From Papilionanthe hookeriana x Papilionanthe teres (taxonomy: Eukaryota; Streptophyta; Magnoliopsida; Asparagales; Orchidaceae), in NCBI GenBank assembly GCA_022702705.1, contig JAKZJZ010000052.1, positions 1 to 64,000 on the forward strand: a stretch of 64,000 nt of DNA. Reading direction: 5' to 3'. Positions 14,412-25,995 of this stretch are shown piece after piece. Positions within the stretch are counted from its first letter, which is position 1; every line of letters begins with the position of its first letter. The notes beneath the pieces are model-generated. The model was given only the letters and a program-made list of their open reading frames with translations, searched no databases and had not been told where the DNA came from. The position numbers were made by a program, and so were the translations under genes.

Positions 14412-15310
14412 TGTGAAATGGTTGCAACCTCACCTGCACCTTCTTATATCTCCTAATCAGTCGGCGTTTATCCAAGGTAGAGGTATCACTGATAATATCA
14501 TGTCAACTGAAGAGATGATCCACGAGATTGATAAAAAATATAGGGGGCAATATAGTGACTAAATTGGATATCCGCAAAGCTTATGATTCTATGAGTTGGT
14601 ATTTTATTTTGGGTGTTCTTAGGGCTAGGGGTTTTCCTACCCCCTTTTGTTTACTTATTTCCAACTGGCTTCATTCCAATCTTTATATCATCCTTAATAA
14701 TGGTGAGGTTCATGGCTACTTCAGTGCGGGCCGTGGGATTAAGCAGGGCGATCCTCTTTCTCCCACTATTTTCATTATGGTTTTTGATTATTTTTCTCGT
14801 CTCTTAAATGACCTCTTCGTTAAAAGGCTGAATCTCCATTTTGCTTCTAAATCTAGCGTGTTGGTTTCTCATTTAGCTTATGCGGATGATGTCGTCCTTT
14901 TCTCTAATGCTTCCAAGGTTTATATTAAGAAAATTTTCCAATTTTTGGAGGACTTTCACGCTTTTTCTGGGTTACATTTCAACGCTACTAAGTGTCATTT
15001 ATATTTTGGGAACTCTATCGATGGTAGGAAATCCTCCTGGGCTACTCACTACACTGGGTTTGCTATTTCCACCCTTCCCTTAAAGTATTTGGGAGTTCAT
15101 TTGCTTAAGGGTAGGATGAGACAAACTCAATTTGATAAGGTTGTTAAAAAAAATTAGAACCACATTCTTGATTGGAAAAATAAGTTCTTATCCTTGGTGG
15201 TCATATTACTGTCCTTAAGAGTATTCTTCAGAGCCTGGTGTTGTATGATTTACAAGTCCAGCCTGTTAAGATTACCACTCAAAAAATTATTGAGAGATGC
15301 TTTAATAATT
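14412..15310 (+). pseudogene. LINE A reverse transcriptase (partial, frameshifted)
   Basis: The reverse transcriptase copies element RNA into DNA at the nicked target. Visible motifs are SPNQSAFIQGRGITDN near 14450, KLDIRKAYDSMSW near 14560-14600 (first catalytic Asp), GRGIKQGDPLSP near 14730 and an intact YADD at 14879-14890. The frame shifts at about 14555 within a G run, and the long frame stops at 15157 in an A run (Lys codons). The RT N-terminus and everything upstream are missing. RT identity is certain from these motifs; activity is not expected. Confidence 0.88.
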
Positions 15311-16389
15311 TCTTTGGGCGGGTATGTACTCTGGTAAAAAGTGGTGCTCTTGGAAGAAAGTATGTCAACCTACCACTGCCGGTGGTTTGAGATTCAAACA
15401 ACTTCACCACATTGCTGAGATTAATTTATTCAAACATTGGCTCAATTTTCATAAGCATGATTCGTTATGGTCTTCCTTTGTGCATGATAAATATTGCAGG
15501 AATCGTCACCCTTCTCTCGTTGTCTGGAGGAAGGGTGATTCTAGAATGTGGAAACGAATCTTATCTTGCAGGGATTGGGCTAAACACCTTATTTACTGGG
15601 ACTTGGGCAATGGTATCATAACATTTTGGCATGATACTTGGTCTCCAGTTCATTTTATTCCTGGACCATATGCTAACGACGATCTTCTTGTGTCCGATGT
15701 TTGGTGGGATCACACTTGGAATATCCCGCTTTTGCATTAACTTGTTGGGGTCGATAATGATAGCTTTAAATCTATCATCCCTTTTGACTCAACTAAGATT
15801 GACTATCCTATAACGAAATTTGCATCAAATAGGACTATCTCAAAGACTATTTACTACCATTTACATCATTTTCAGCCAACCTCTAGGGGTAAGAGCATTT
15901 GGTCACATGCTTTAACCCCTTCGATGTCTTTTTTAGCATGGAGAATTATTCATTAGATTTTGCCTTGCGATGATATTCTTAAGTTGAAAGGACTTTGGTT
16001 AGCTTCTAGATGTTGTTTTTGTAAGATGGAGGAAGAGTCTTTATGTCACATTTTTATTACTTGTCCTTTCTCTCGTTCTATTTGGATGAAAGGGGGTCGT
16101 TAGTTTGGCACTTATGTCCGTCCGGGTGAGGATTTTAATGACTTATGAGCTTTCGAACGCCGGCCTAATCATTTTTTTACCATCTATCCCTTTATTATTT
16201 GCTGGTTTTTATGGATGGCACGAAATTCCATTCATCACAAATGCACTTTGATTTCTTCCAATACTATTTTCTCCAACATTTGCCTATGTTAACAAGGTTT
16301 ATAAGCTAAGTCATATGAAGGCTAGTTTCTTCTTGGGCATTGCACATTTTGACCATAATGTTCATGAGACAGTTACCTCTCCGCAACTC
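15311..16389 (+). pseudogene. LINE A thumb and zf-RVT-type region (broken)
   Basis: The open frame 15324-15740 carries the plant LINE post-RT signature: KKVCQPTTAGGLRFKQL, then WRKGDSRMWKRIL and WDLGNGIITFWHDTWSP. After 15740 the region continues in broken frames to a zf-RVT-like part (about 15900-16230: MSFLAW, a CxxC-type pair, FITCPF, CWFLWMARN). There are in-frame stops near 15955 and 16100. In plant L1 elements this region links RT to RNase H and is thought to bind nucleic acid. Confidence 0.75.
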
Positions 16390-16894
16390 CCTATTTTGGT
16401 GAGATGACGGCCGCCCAATACTGGTTGGGTTAAATTTAATGTTGATGGGAATTGGAGACCATCCAGTGCGGGGGTTGGTGGAGTTGCTTTAATTCAGAAA
16501 AAAATGCATGCTCTTCTTTTCTTCCCCTTGTATTGCGGACACTCCATTGCAGTTCGAAGCTCATGCCTTAAAGTTGGCGGTCTCTATTGCGGTGTGTTTC
16601 AATTGGTATTGCGTTATTTTTGAGGTGGATTCGTCCAATTTATTTCTTGCTTTAACTAATAATATATCGATACCGTGGGATATTATATATTATATAAATC
16701 ACATTAAATACATCATTTCTCATATCTCGGTCGGTTGGAATTTCATCTACGAGGAAGGAAATAGACCAGCTAATTGGTTGGCCAATCTCAGTTCATTAAG
16801 CGCTCAGATTTTGGTGGGTACTAACCCGCCTCCGGACTTATTGATTTTGCTCAATGGAGATAACGTGGATATACCAATTCTTCGATTCTCTTGA
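16390..16894 (+). pseudogene. LINE A RNase H domain
   Basis: RNase H degrades the RNA strand of RNA-DNA hybrids; many plant LINEs carry one at the ORF2 C-terminus. Visible are KFNVDGN (first Asp) near 16440, FEAHALKLA (Glu), FEVDSSN (Asp) and EEGNRPANWLANL near 16755. The last motif normally reads A-D-x-L-A; here the Asp is Asn. One frame break near 16500 separates the first Asp from the rest. The stop is at 16892-16894. Confidence 0.78.
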
Positions 16895-17020
16895 TCTTCT
16901 TATTCTTTATTTGAGCAATAACTGGTACTACCCCTTTGTTATATATACATACATAAATATTTATAGATATGAATGTATAAATTTTTTCTTAACTATATAT
17001 AGAAAAACATATGTCAATAA

Positions 17021-17067
<47 letters not shown>

Positions 17068-17342
17068 TGCTGTTTATATATATATATAAATTCTATATAT
17101 ACAGTTGTGGTATATAAACTTATATATATTTATCTATATAATTTTTTATTCAATATATTTATATATATAGCTTTATATATATATAAATACATGCAGCAAT
17201 CCTTATATCAAGCAATCTTTATATGCCATGGTTTCTATTCCTTCGAGTTAATGTGTGATGTATTTTATTTTGCTAGTCTTTTGTCGTTGGCCGTTTGCTG
17301 TTTGATTTCCTCCTAATTGCACAGACTCACACACACACACAC

Positions 17343-17391
<49 letters not shown>

Positions 17392-17913
17392 CCTTACATA
17401 TATATACAATCCTTATATGTGTGTTTTAAGTTCAGGTTCGGTTCCATACCTGCATGTACCTGGAGAGCGCTCGAACCATTACATCCTCTCCAGTGTCTTG
17501 CATGGAGGAAGTTATTACTGCATACTTAGGACCTCAGCTTGGCGGCGATATACTCTCCATCAACTCTCTATCACTCTTTTATTTCCATTACTGAAATCCA
17601 CAGAAAAAGGAGCGAGGAATATTTCTTCTTTGCCCAGTAGTTAGCTTGCTGGAGTTTCGTTTCTGTGCAGCCACTTTAATTTGCTTGTGATATTCATGAC
17701 GTGCTACCTGCTATGTTCCTTTTCATATGAGATTAAACTTGCTGTGTTTTTTGTTATTGCTACGATGATTGCTCTTTTGTTTGGCGTCGAGTTGTACCGT
17801 GGAGATCGAACCCTTCTGAACGACAATTTAAAAGCTTCACCTCCCCCCTCTTTTTGTAACATTTACATGATATCAACGCATAGGGAGCCATAAGACGCTC
17901 TTTCATTTAAAAA

Positions 17914-17917
<4 letters not shown>
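16895..17917 (+). other. LINE A 3' UTR interrupted by microsatellites
   Basis: Non-coding tail with (TA)n at about 17028-17065 and 17374-17392 and (AC)n at about 17326-17372. A mixed-composition stretch follows at 17410-17915. Its last 55 bases resemble the LINE E terminus, which is why I assign the whole stretch to LINE A rather than to a host gene. GGAGC at 17884-17888 can pair with GCTCT at 17897-17901. The open frames at 17417-17644 and 17681-17893 show no recognisable domain. Confidence 0.6.
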
Positions 17918-17977
<60 letters not shown>

Positions 17978-18080
17978 TTATTTATTTGTTTATAATTTAT
18001 TTAATTATTAAATATTTTTTATAATTAAATTATATTTATAAATAATATACGGTACTTAAATTATTTTAAAAAAAAATAAT

Positions 18081-18114
<34 letters not shown>

Positions 18115-18236
18115 TATAGATTTATATATTTATACTGTATTTAACAATTAAAAATTTTTATAGTTAAATTATATTTATAAATAATACACAACACTTAAAA
18201 TATTTAAAATAAAAAAATAATATTAAATAAATTTAA

Positions 18237-18294
<58 letters not shown>

Positions 18295-18398
18295 CTATAT
18301 ATATATTTTTACTTGTAATTTATTTAATTATTAATTATTTTTTTAATTAAATTATATTTAAAAATAATATACTATATTCAAAACATTTAAAATAAAAT

Positions 18399-18452
<54 letters not shown>
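17918..18452. repeat. AT-rich satellite-like block with (TA)n spacers
   Basis: Three units of the AT-rich core with long (TA)n tracts and a short (AC)n at about 18098-18113. It separates LINE A from LINE B; both LINEs meet pure (TA)n at this block. Confidence 0.85.
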
Positions 18453-18454
<2 letters not shown>

Positions 18455-18701
18455 CAAAAACGGGAGATCTGGATTTCCATGAAGTTTTCTTGAGGCGATT
18501 TGCAAATTCTAGTCAATTCTTTTGATTTTAGTTAGAGTTTTCTTCTGTTTGATCCTTCTTTTCTTGTTTCCTCGCTGAATTCGATTTTCGGGTAGGCTTC
18601 TGCAATTTGGATTGGAGGTTTTTTTTGCTTCTTTTGGTTTTCCCGGGTTCTTGAAATTCAAATCTTTTGAATTTTCTTGTTCTTTGTCTGGTTCTGTTTT
18701 C

Positions 18702-20260
18702 ATGGCTGATTCTTCTTCTATTGCTATTCCTGGCAAGATGTCTTTTGTGGATGTGGTAAATGCTGCTGCAGATCTGTCAGATAAATTGGTTTTTCCTAAT
18801 TGCTATCATGAAACAGCTACTGGTAGGGGTAATTGCCCTTTTATTAAACAAGTAAGCAAGAAGGGAGGTAAGCCTGCCTTAATCTTCATGGATTCTGAGC
18901 TTGCTTCCTTGGTTGAAGTTCATAAATATACTCTTGTGGGGAAGTTTCAATATGGGCATCCTAATATGGAAAGAATAAGGAAATGTTTTGAAGATTTGAA
19001 ATCGTCTGGTTCATGGAAGGTTGGGTTCGTTTAATGGAAGACATATTATGATTAAGCTTTCTAAAGATGAGGACTATGCAAATTTTTTTTCTAAAAAGTT
19101 CTTGATGATGGATGGAAAATATATGAAAATTCCGAAATGGTCTCCCGATTTTGATTCTAATCAAGAAGCTCCTATTATTCCCGTTTGGTTTAGAATTCCT
19201 AATCCGAAATTACAATATTTCAATCATCAAGTGATCTATGTAATTGGTACTTGCTTTGGGAAGCCTCTAAAATTGGATATCTCTACTTTTAATTTGTCTA
19301 GACCTTCTTTAGCAAGGATTCTAGTTGAAAGAGACATTACTCTTCCCGATGTTGAGGAAATTTGGCTTGGATCTCCACATAATGGTTATTGGCAACCACT
19401 TATTTATAGAACAAAGGCCCGCATACCGTTGTAATTGCAAGATGTTTGGTCATCGTAAAGACAACCGTTATAGGATTCATCCTAATCTTAGGCTCCGCAA
19501 GTGCTAAGGTGGTTATTTCTACTGCAGATAACTCCAAACCCGATGTACTGCCTGCCGTTATGCTCGCCGTACCCGATGTAGTGCCTCGCTCGTTCTCGAT
19601 GTAGTGCCTCGCCGTAATGCCTGCTATCAGTGCTCGTCGTAGAAGTTGGGACGATGGCTTCTGTTGATTCTGGCATTCTTCCTTCAATTCCTTCTAAGAT
19701 TCCTGAAATTACTTTATCTTTATCTAATCCTGCATCTATTTCTGATGATTCTAATTCAACCTTGGTTCAACTTAAACAAGGAGTTATTTTTACTGATAAT
19801 GATCCTGTTACAAACAATTCTGCCATGGAAGTGATGGATCCCGTTGGTAATTCGATTTATCTTTGCGAATGTTATTCGAAATCAGAATCGTTTCTAATGT
19901 ACCGGATGTTCCATCTTTTATTCATTCCGAAACTTCTTCTGATTTGATCATTCTCGAGAAAGAAGGTACTCGTTATTGAACATGTTGGAAGAGATTTAAA
20001 CTTTTCAAATAATATACGATATAATTCGGTTTCAACTATCCCCAAACCTGTTGATTATCCCATTTTTCAAAATGTTGCTCAAGATGGGTTAACTTCTTCC
20101 TTGGATAATCTTGATGCCGCCGCTAATGATCTTAAGGATGATTGGTTGATCAAGAAGTCTAAAAAGAAAAAGAAATCGCTGATTTATTGTCTTTATCCGA
20201 AGCTAACAATTTTCCTTCTTCCTCTTCTAGGCTTACTAGAAGTGGAAAGCTTGCTCTTCA
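18702..20260 (+). pseudogene. LINE B ORF1: DUF4283 and zinc-knuckle protein (broken)
   Basis: ORF1 of plant L1 elements binds element RNA. I choose the ATG at 18702 (MADSSSIAIPGK), preceded by a T-rich leader. A DUF4283-like fold runs from about 18900 (LVGKFQYGHPNMERIRKCF) through IMIKLSKDEDYANFF and IPVWFRIPNP to about 19390, with a frameshift near 19025. A zinc-knuckle remnant follows (CNCKMFGHRKDN, about 19435-19475) whose last Cys is Arg. The stretch 19520-19640 is an unusual CG-rich run of short repeats around GATGTAGTGCCTCGC. The remaining C-terminal part is Ser/Asn-rich with a basic cluster, KKSKKKKKS, near 20155. Several frame breaks. Confidence 0.72.
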
Positions 20261-20261
20261 T

Positions 20262-21072
20262 GATTAAGTTCATATGCTTGGAATATTAGGGAGTGACTAA
20301 TCCCGACTCCCTTAATAGAATTCCGAGTCTAAACGAGATTCATAAGTTTTGGGTGATTGTGCTTTTGGAACCTTTGGTAGAAATCTAATTTTGATAAATA
20401 CATCAGAAAATTTCCTGGATTTTCTTTTTTATCAAATTGTTCTAATATGATCCGTTCGCTTTATAGAAAGGAATTATTGGTGAATGTTCTTCTTGATCAT
20501 TCCCAGATTTTACATTTTCATTTTCAGTTAGATCATTTTCAGGGTTTTGCATCCTTTGTGTATGCTGCTTCTCTCCCTAATGACAGATTAGAGCTTTGGA
20601 ATAAAATTCATGAGATTAGTTTAACAATGTCAGAAAGTTGGATGGTGGGTGGAGATTTCAATTGCATTGCTCATCCTAGTGAGAAGAAAGGAGGCAGGAA
20701 TCCCAATTTAATAGAGATGCTGAAATTTACTAATGATATTCATTCTGCCAAGCTTGTTGATATTAGCTTTGAAGGTTCTCCTTTTACTTGGAAGAGAGGA
20801 TCATTATATGAAAGCCTTGATAGAATATTAGTTAATCAATCTTGGATTAACATGTTCCCTATTTCGAAAGTTAAACATTTGGCTATGGGTTCTGATCATT
20901 CTCCTTTGCTTGTTTGTTGTGCTCCTTTTTCTGTGGTGAAATCCAATTCATTCAGGTATCTAAATGTTTGGTCCGATCACCCCGATTTCGGAAAAGTAAT
21001 CGAGAGGAATTGGTGTTCTCCTATCACTTGGTTTTCCAAATCCTATTATCAAGTTATGGTTTTTACATAAAA
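20262..21072 (+). pseudogene. LINE B ORF2 apurinic-like endonuclease (broken)
   Basis: This endonuclease nicks target DNA to prime reverse transcription. The start YAWNIRG lies near 20270 with a one-base loss in the following G run. The clear part is open at 20447-21070: WMVGGDFNCIAHPSEKKGG near 20640 (GDFN motif), SFEGSPFTWKRG near 20770, LDRILVNQSW near 20820 and GSDHSPLLV near 20890 (catalytic SDH). These are the usual exonuclease-endonuclease-phosphatase motifs in the right order. The target in this window appears to be (TA)n-rich DNA, judged from insertion sites. Confidence 0.82.
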
Positions 21073-22680
21073 GACTAGCTAAGGAACTTAAAGTATGGAA
21101 CTGGAATGTATTTGGGAATATTCATCAAAATGTCCGTTCAAATTGAAGTTTTTGTTTCTGCTGTGGAAAAAGAGGTTGAAGCCGGGAGAGCTTCGAACAA
21201 CAATTATCTCGTCGACTATGCCAATTTAAATTCTCGCAATTCATCAAGAAGAGTTATTTCGCAGCAGAAAGCCGCTGCAAACCGGTTCCATCATGGGGAC
21301 AGAAATTCTAAATTTTTCCATGCTCTTATTAAATACAAAAGATCGATCAACACTATCCTCCAAATTAAGACAATTGACAACGGATCTTCGTTAAATACTA
21401 AGGATATTACCGAGAATGATGTTTCTTATTTCAGTGAGTTGTTTGTCGCCCGACCACTAACTCTAATATGTTTTCTCGCTTCCATATTTTCTTCTTCGAA
21501 TTCATTAATCAATCATTGGATTTAGCCGTCGCTCCTAATGAACATGAGATTTCTATTGCCATTAACTCTATGGAAAGTGATAAGGCGTGCAAGACCGGAT
21601 GGGTTCACACCTGATTTTTATAAAAATTTTGGCATATTATCAAATCCGATATTACTCGTCGTCTGTACAAAGTTACTTCCATGGTAATCAATTGTCTAAA
21701 TATTTTGCTTCTTCAACTATTATTCTGATTCCTAAGAATACAATGAAAGCATCTTGGTCCGATTTTAGACCTATTAGCTTAACTTCAACTTTTTCTAAGA
21801 TCATAAGTAAGATTCTTGTGGCCAGATTACAACCATTGCTTGGAAGATTTAATTTCAGAAAATCAAGCTGCTTTCTTAAAAGGGAGAAGTATTAGTGAGA
21901 ATGTGCTTTTGGCTCAAGAACTTTTAACTGATCTGGATAGAAAGTGTAGAGGCTCCAACATTATTTTTAAATTGGATTTGGCCAAAGCTTTTGATACACT
22001 AAGTTGGAAATTCATTGTTGATGTATTGGAGGCAAGGGCATTCAAAGCTGATTTCAGTAATTTGATTGTTAGATGGTTACCAATAATCATTATAGTGTTA
22101 TGATCAATGGGGAGTGTCATGGTTTTTTCTCTTCTGGTAGAGGTATTAAACAAGGTGATCCATTATCACCTTACATTTTCATTCTAACAATTGATTATCT
22201 ATCCAAGATGTTAAATCAAATTTAACAATCTCATCCATATACTCAATTTCATCATAGATCTTCACAACTAATTTCCCATCTTGCCTATGCTGATTATGTT
22301 ATTGTGTTCTCTAATGGAAGTAAACAATCCATTAAATGTTTAATGAAAACTTTGGCAATGTTTGAAAGTGTTTCTGGTATGCTCTTCAACAAACCTAAAT
22401 GTCAATTTCTAGCAAGATCTAAAATCAACATATCTATTAAAAATTGGATTGCTGATTTCACTGGCTTTAAAGAGGCTCATTTTCCTTTGTTGTATTTGGG
22501 GTTTCCATCGATTAAGGGAAGAAGGAAGTTATGCCATTTTGATGATATTGTTGCTAAGATGTCTTCACAACTTAACTCGCTGGTCTAACAAGTTTTTATC
22601 TAATGGGGGAAGAATAACTCTTCTTAAAAGTGTTCTAACATCTTTTCCCCTTTACATCCTTCAAATGATCGAATGAAGAA
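21073..22680 (+). pseudogene. LINE B reverse transcriptase with YADY at the active site
   Basis: A coiled connector (KVWNWNVFGNI, QKAAANRFHHGDRNSKFFH near 21270) precedes the RT. RT motifs: DFRPISLTSTFSKI near 21760, QAAFLKGRSISENVLLAQ near 21870, FKLDLAKAFDTLSWKF near 21970 and GRGIKQGDPLSPYIF near 22138. The normally invariant YADD reads YADY (22286-22297) by a single GAT to TAT change, removing one catalytic Asp. Frames break near 21525, 21590, 21840, 22090 and 22225. The domain is certain; this copy should be catalytically dead. Confidence 0.87.
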
Positions 22681-23760
22681 GAGTACTCGAAATTAATTTC
22701 GTTATGTTCAACAAATTCTTATGGGTAGGTAATCACAAACAAATGCAATGGACAAATTGGGATAAATTGTGCAAGCCTGTTGATTGTGGTGGTCTTGGGT
22801 TTAAAAGCTTTCAACATCTAAGCTTCTCCTTCTATTATAAACAGTGGCTCAAGTTTAGAGCTAATGATTCTCTTTGGTCTAAATTCATGCATGGTAAATA
22901 CTTTTATAATACTCATCCTACTCAAGTCCAATATAAAGTGGGTGATTCTAGAACTTGGAAGGAGCTGCTTAAAATTAGAATGAAGGCTGAAGATCTTTTT
23001 ACTTGGGATATTGGTAATGGCCAAATTAATTTTTGGTTTGATAAGTGGTTGTATGATGAATCTTTAACAAATCATTATACTTCTTCTTCTAATATTAAGA
23101 TTGTTGCTTGATTGCTCGGAAAGATCATAAATGAAATTTCGAAATGCTTCAACATCTTCTTAATCCCGAAATTATTAACAAGATTTTAACCATTCCTATT
23201 CAGCTTTAATGGAAAGGATAGATTAATACCTAAGAATTCATCTACTCGGAGTTTTTCTAAGTTTGTTTATCACTCTTGCTTAACCGGCATAAAAATTATT
23301 AGGGTACTAAATTATGGAATAAATTTATCACTCCATCTATGTCCTTCTTTTGTTGGAAATTATTCAAGAAGCTACTCCCTACCGATGATATTTTGAAGCT
23401 TAAAGGTATTAGAGGTCCTTCTATTTGTCCTTTTTGTCTTCTTGATGAGGAATCTTTATTCCATATTTTCCTTAATTGCAATCGGATTCAGCAAATCTGG
23501 AAGGAGATTCTATCCAGATTAGGTCAGAATGAAAATTTTTTTGTGTGGTCTTCTATTGAGGCTTGTTGGCAGGATTGGAAAGATGGTTCTTGCTACTACA
23601 CTCCCTCGATTATCTTCGGTTCATTTGGTTGGCTCGAAATGATGTTAAACATCTTAATGTCTCTTTCTCTTCTCAATATATTATTCGGAATTGCTGGTCT
23701 TATCTTAACAAACTACAGAATTTTATTACTCCTTCTCAGACTCATAAGAAAAGGCAAATT
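22681..23760 (+). pseudogene. LINE B thumb and zf-RVT region
   Basis: 22704-23111 reads through the post-RT signature: FNKFLWVGNHKQMQWTNWDKLC, then GGLGFKSFQHL, YKVGDSRTWKELL and WDIGNGQINFWFDKWLYD. 23339-23480 carries the zf-RVT-type segment MSFFCWKLFKKLLPTDDILKLKG, then CPFC and FHIFLNC. Frame breaks near 23105-23330. LINE C repeats 22970 onward almost base for base, which supports the reading frame. Confidence 0.82.
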
Positions 23761-24220
23761 GTTTTAGTACACTGGAAGGCTCCTATGCATCCTTGGTTGA
23801 AAATTAATACAGATGGCAGCCTTAAAGCTACTTCTGCTGGTATTGGAGGACTTTGCAGGAATTTTAGAGGACAATGTCTAGGTTCTTTGCTGCCCTCGTC
23901 ATGGCTTGTTCTTGCACTAGAATCCGAAATAATTGCTGTTTTTGGGGATTGAAAATTGCTGAAAAAATGAACTTAAATTTTCTTCATTTTGAACTTGATT
24001 CCTTGCTTCTCTTACAGATTTTGACACAGAAATCTGCTATACCATGGTTCCTTCATATATGGATAAAAAAGATCAAGGTTATTACTGCTTCCAAGCATAT
24101 TATTTGGTCTCACATCTATAGAGAAGGGAATCAGCCTGCAAATTGGCATGCATCTACTGCATCTTCTTCCTTTGATATAGTTTGTAGTTCTGCATTGTCT
24201 CATCTTTTCCTTTTTTAGTT
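23761..24220 (+). pseudogene. LINE B RNase H domain
   Basis: Terminal RNase H of ORF2: WLKINTDGSLKA near 23800 (first Asp), ALESEIIAV (Glu) near 23920, FELDSLLLL (Asp) near 23990 and YREGNQPANWHAST near 24120. The final Asp position is Asn, as in the other LINEs here. One frameshift near 23945 separates the two halves. The stop is just before the short 3' UTR; GGGAT (24233-24237) and ATCCC (24247-24251) can form a stem there. Confidence 0.8.
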
Positions 24221-24297
24221 CTCTAGTACATGGGGATTTAATTAAGATCCCTCATGTTAGATGTATCAACTCTTCGATTTAATATATTTTTCTTCGT

Positions 24298-24300
<3 letters not shown>

Positions 24301-24335
<35 letters not shown>

Positions 24336-24419
24336 TATAAATATATAATTTACATAACTATTAAATATTTTTATAAATAATATACTATACATAAAACATT
24401 TAAAATAAAAAAATAATTT

Positions 24420-24463
<44 letters not shown>

Positions 24464-24869
24464 TATTTATTTATTTATAATTTATACTATATAAAATATT
24501 TTAAAAAAATATATTATACTTAAAATATATAAAATAAAAAATAATATTATATAAATTTATATATAAATATATATCGATATATATATATATATATATATTT
24601 ATAAATATATATATTTATTTATTTATCAATTTTTTGACTATTAAATAATTTTATAATTAAATTATATTTATTAATAATATATTATACTTAAAATATTTAA
24701 AATAAAAAAATAATATTATATATATAAATATATATAATTATTGATATATACATATATACATATACATATACATATACGTATGTACATACATATATATATA
24801 TATATATATACAAACATATACATACATATATATATATATATATATATCTATATATACATATATATATAC

Positions 24870-24904
<35 letters not shown>

Positions 24905-24951
24905 CGTATATATAGTATATATATATATACACACACAGTATATATACATAT

Positions 24952-25033
<82 letters not shown>

Positions 25034-25316
25034 GATACATAGATAGATAGATATATATATATATATATATATAGATACATAGATATATATATATATATAT
25101 AGATACATAGTATATATATAGATACATATATATATATATACATATATATACATATATATATATATATATATTTTTATTTATAGTTTATTTAATTATTAAT
25201 TATTTTTATAATTAAATTATATTTATAAATAATAAACTATACTTAAAATATTGAAAATAAAAATAATATTAACTAAATTTTTTAATTTATATAAATATAT
25301 AATTATGTACCTATAT

Positions 25317-25352
<36 letters not shown>

Positions 25353-25764
25353 TTAAAATTTTTTAAATTATTAAATATTTTTAAAATAAATTATATTTAT
25401 AAATAATATACTATATTTAAAATATTTAAAATAAAAAAATAATATTTACTAAATTTATATATATATAAATATATATTTATATATACCAATATATATATAT
25501 ATATATATATATACTTATTTAAAATTTTTTTAATTAATAAATATTTTTATAATTAAATTATATTTATAAATAATATGCTTATACTTAAAATATTTAAAAT
25601 AAAAAAATAATATTATTAAAATTTATATATATATATACACACACACTTATATATTTATTTATTTATAATTTATTTAACTATTAAAAATTTTTATAGTTAA
25701 ATTATATTTATAAATAATATAATATATTTAAAATATTTAAAATAAAAAATAATATTAAATAAAG

Positions 25765-25812
<48 letters not shown>

Positions 25813-25937
25813 TATTTATATATAGCAATATATATATTTTTATTTAAAATATAGTTAACTATTAATTATTTTTATAATTAAATTATATCTATAAATAATA
25901 TACTTATACTTAAACATTTAAAATAAAAGAATAATAT

Positions 25938-25987
<50 letters not shown>

Positions 25988-25995
25988 AGCTATCA
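24301..25995. repeat. AT-rich satellite-like block with long compound (TA)n
   Basis: Units of the AT-rich core around a long compound microsatellite (about 24720-25170) mixing TATA, TACATA, GATA and short AC runs. Open frames here (24697-24957, 24738-25127, 24741-25034, 24902-25153) are translated microsatellite. The right edge ends AAATATAAATGATCAATCCA, the same AT-to-array junction as at 37424. No gene. Confidence 0.87.

Larger units (their letters stand above)
14409..17917 (+). mobile_element. LINE A: 5'-truncated plant L1-type LINE, family 1
   Basis: A non-LTR retrotransposon fragment that begins inside the RT fingers directly after a (TA)n tract and lacks ORF1, endonuclease and the RT N-terminus. 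Order: RT, thumb and zf-RVT-type region, RNase H, then a long 3' UTR broken by (TA)n and (AC)n tracts. The 3' end (about 17862-17915) resembles the 3' end of LINE E (34969-35030 on the minus strand), including GGGAGCCA followed by a short pairing GCTC, and again meets (TA)n. It has frameshifts and several stops, so it is not autonomous. Confidence 0.85.
18453..24300 (+). mobile_element. LINE B: near full-length plant L1-type LINE, family 2
   Basis: A 5.8-kb non-LTR element flanked on both sides by (TA)n, with 5' UTR, ORF1 (DUF4283 and zinc knuckle), and ORF2 made of endonuclease, RT, zf-RVT and RNase H, then a short 3' UTR. The 3' end matches LINE C (33570-33640) and LINE D (41495-41555, minus), including CTCATGTTAGATGTAT. 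It is broken by several frameshifts, and the RT active site is changed (YADY). This is the reference copy for family 2 in the window. Confidence 0.9.

Noticed and set aside
17417..17893. Small host gene from two open frames.
   Set aside because: The 3' end matches the LINE E terminus, so it is the LINE A 3' UTR.
24697..25153. Long open frames rich in Tyr and Ile (also 6203-6493, 16854-17316, 35085-35351).
   Set aside because: They are translations of (TA)n and (TACATA)n microsatellites on both strands, not genes.
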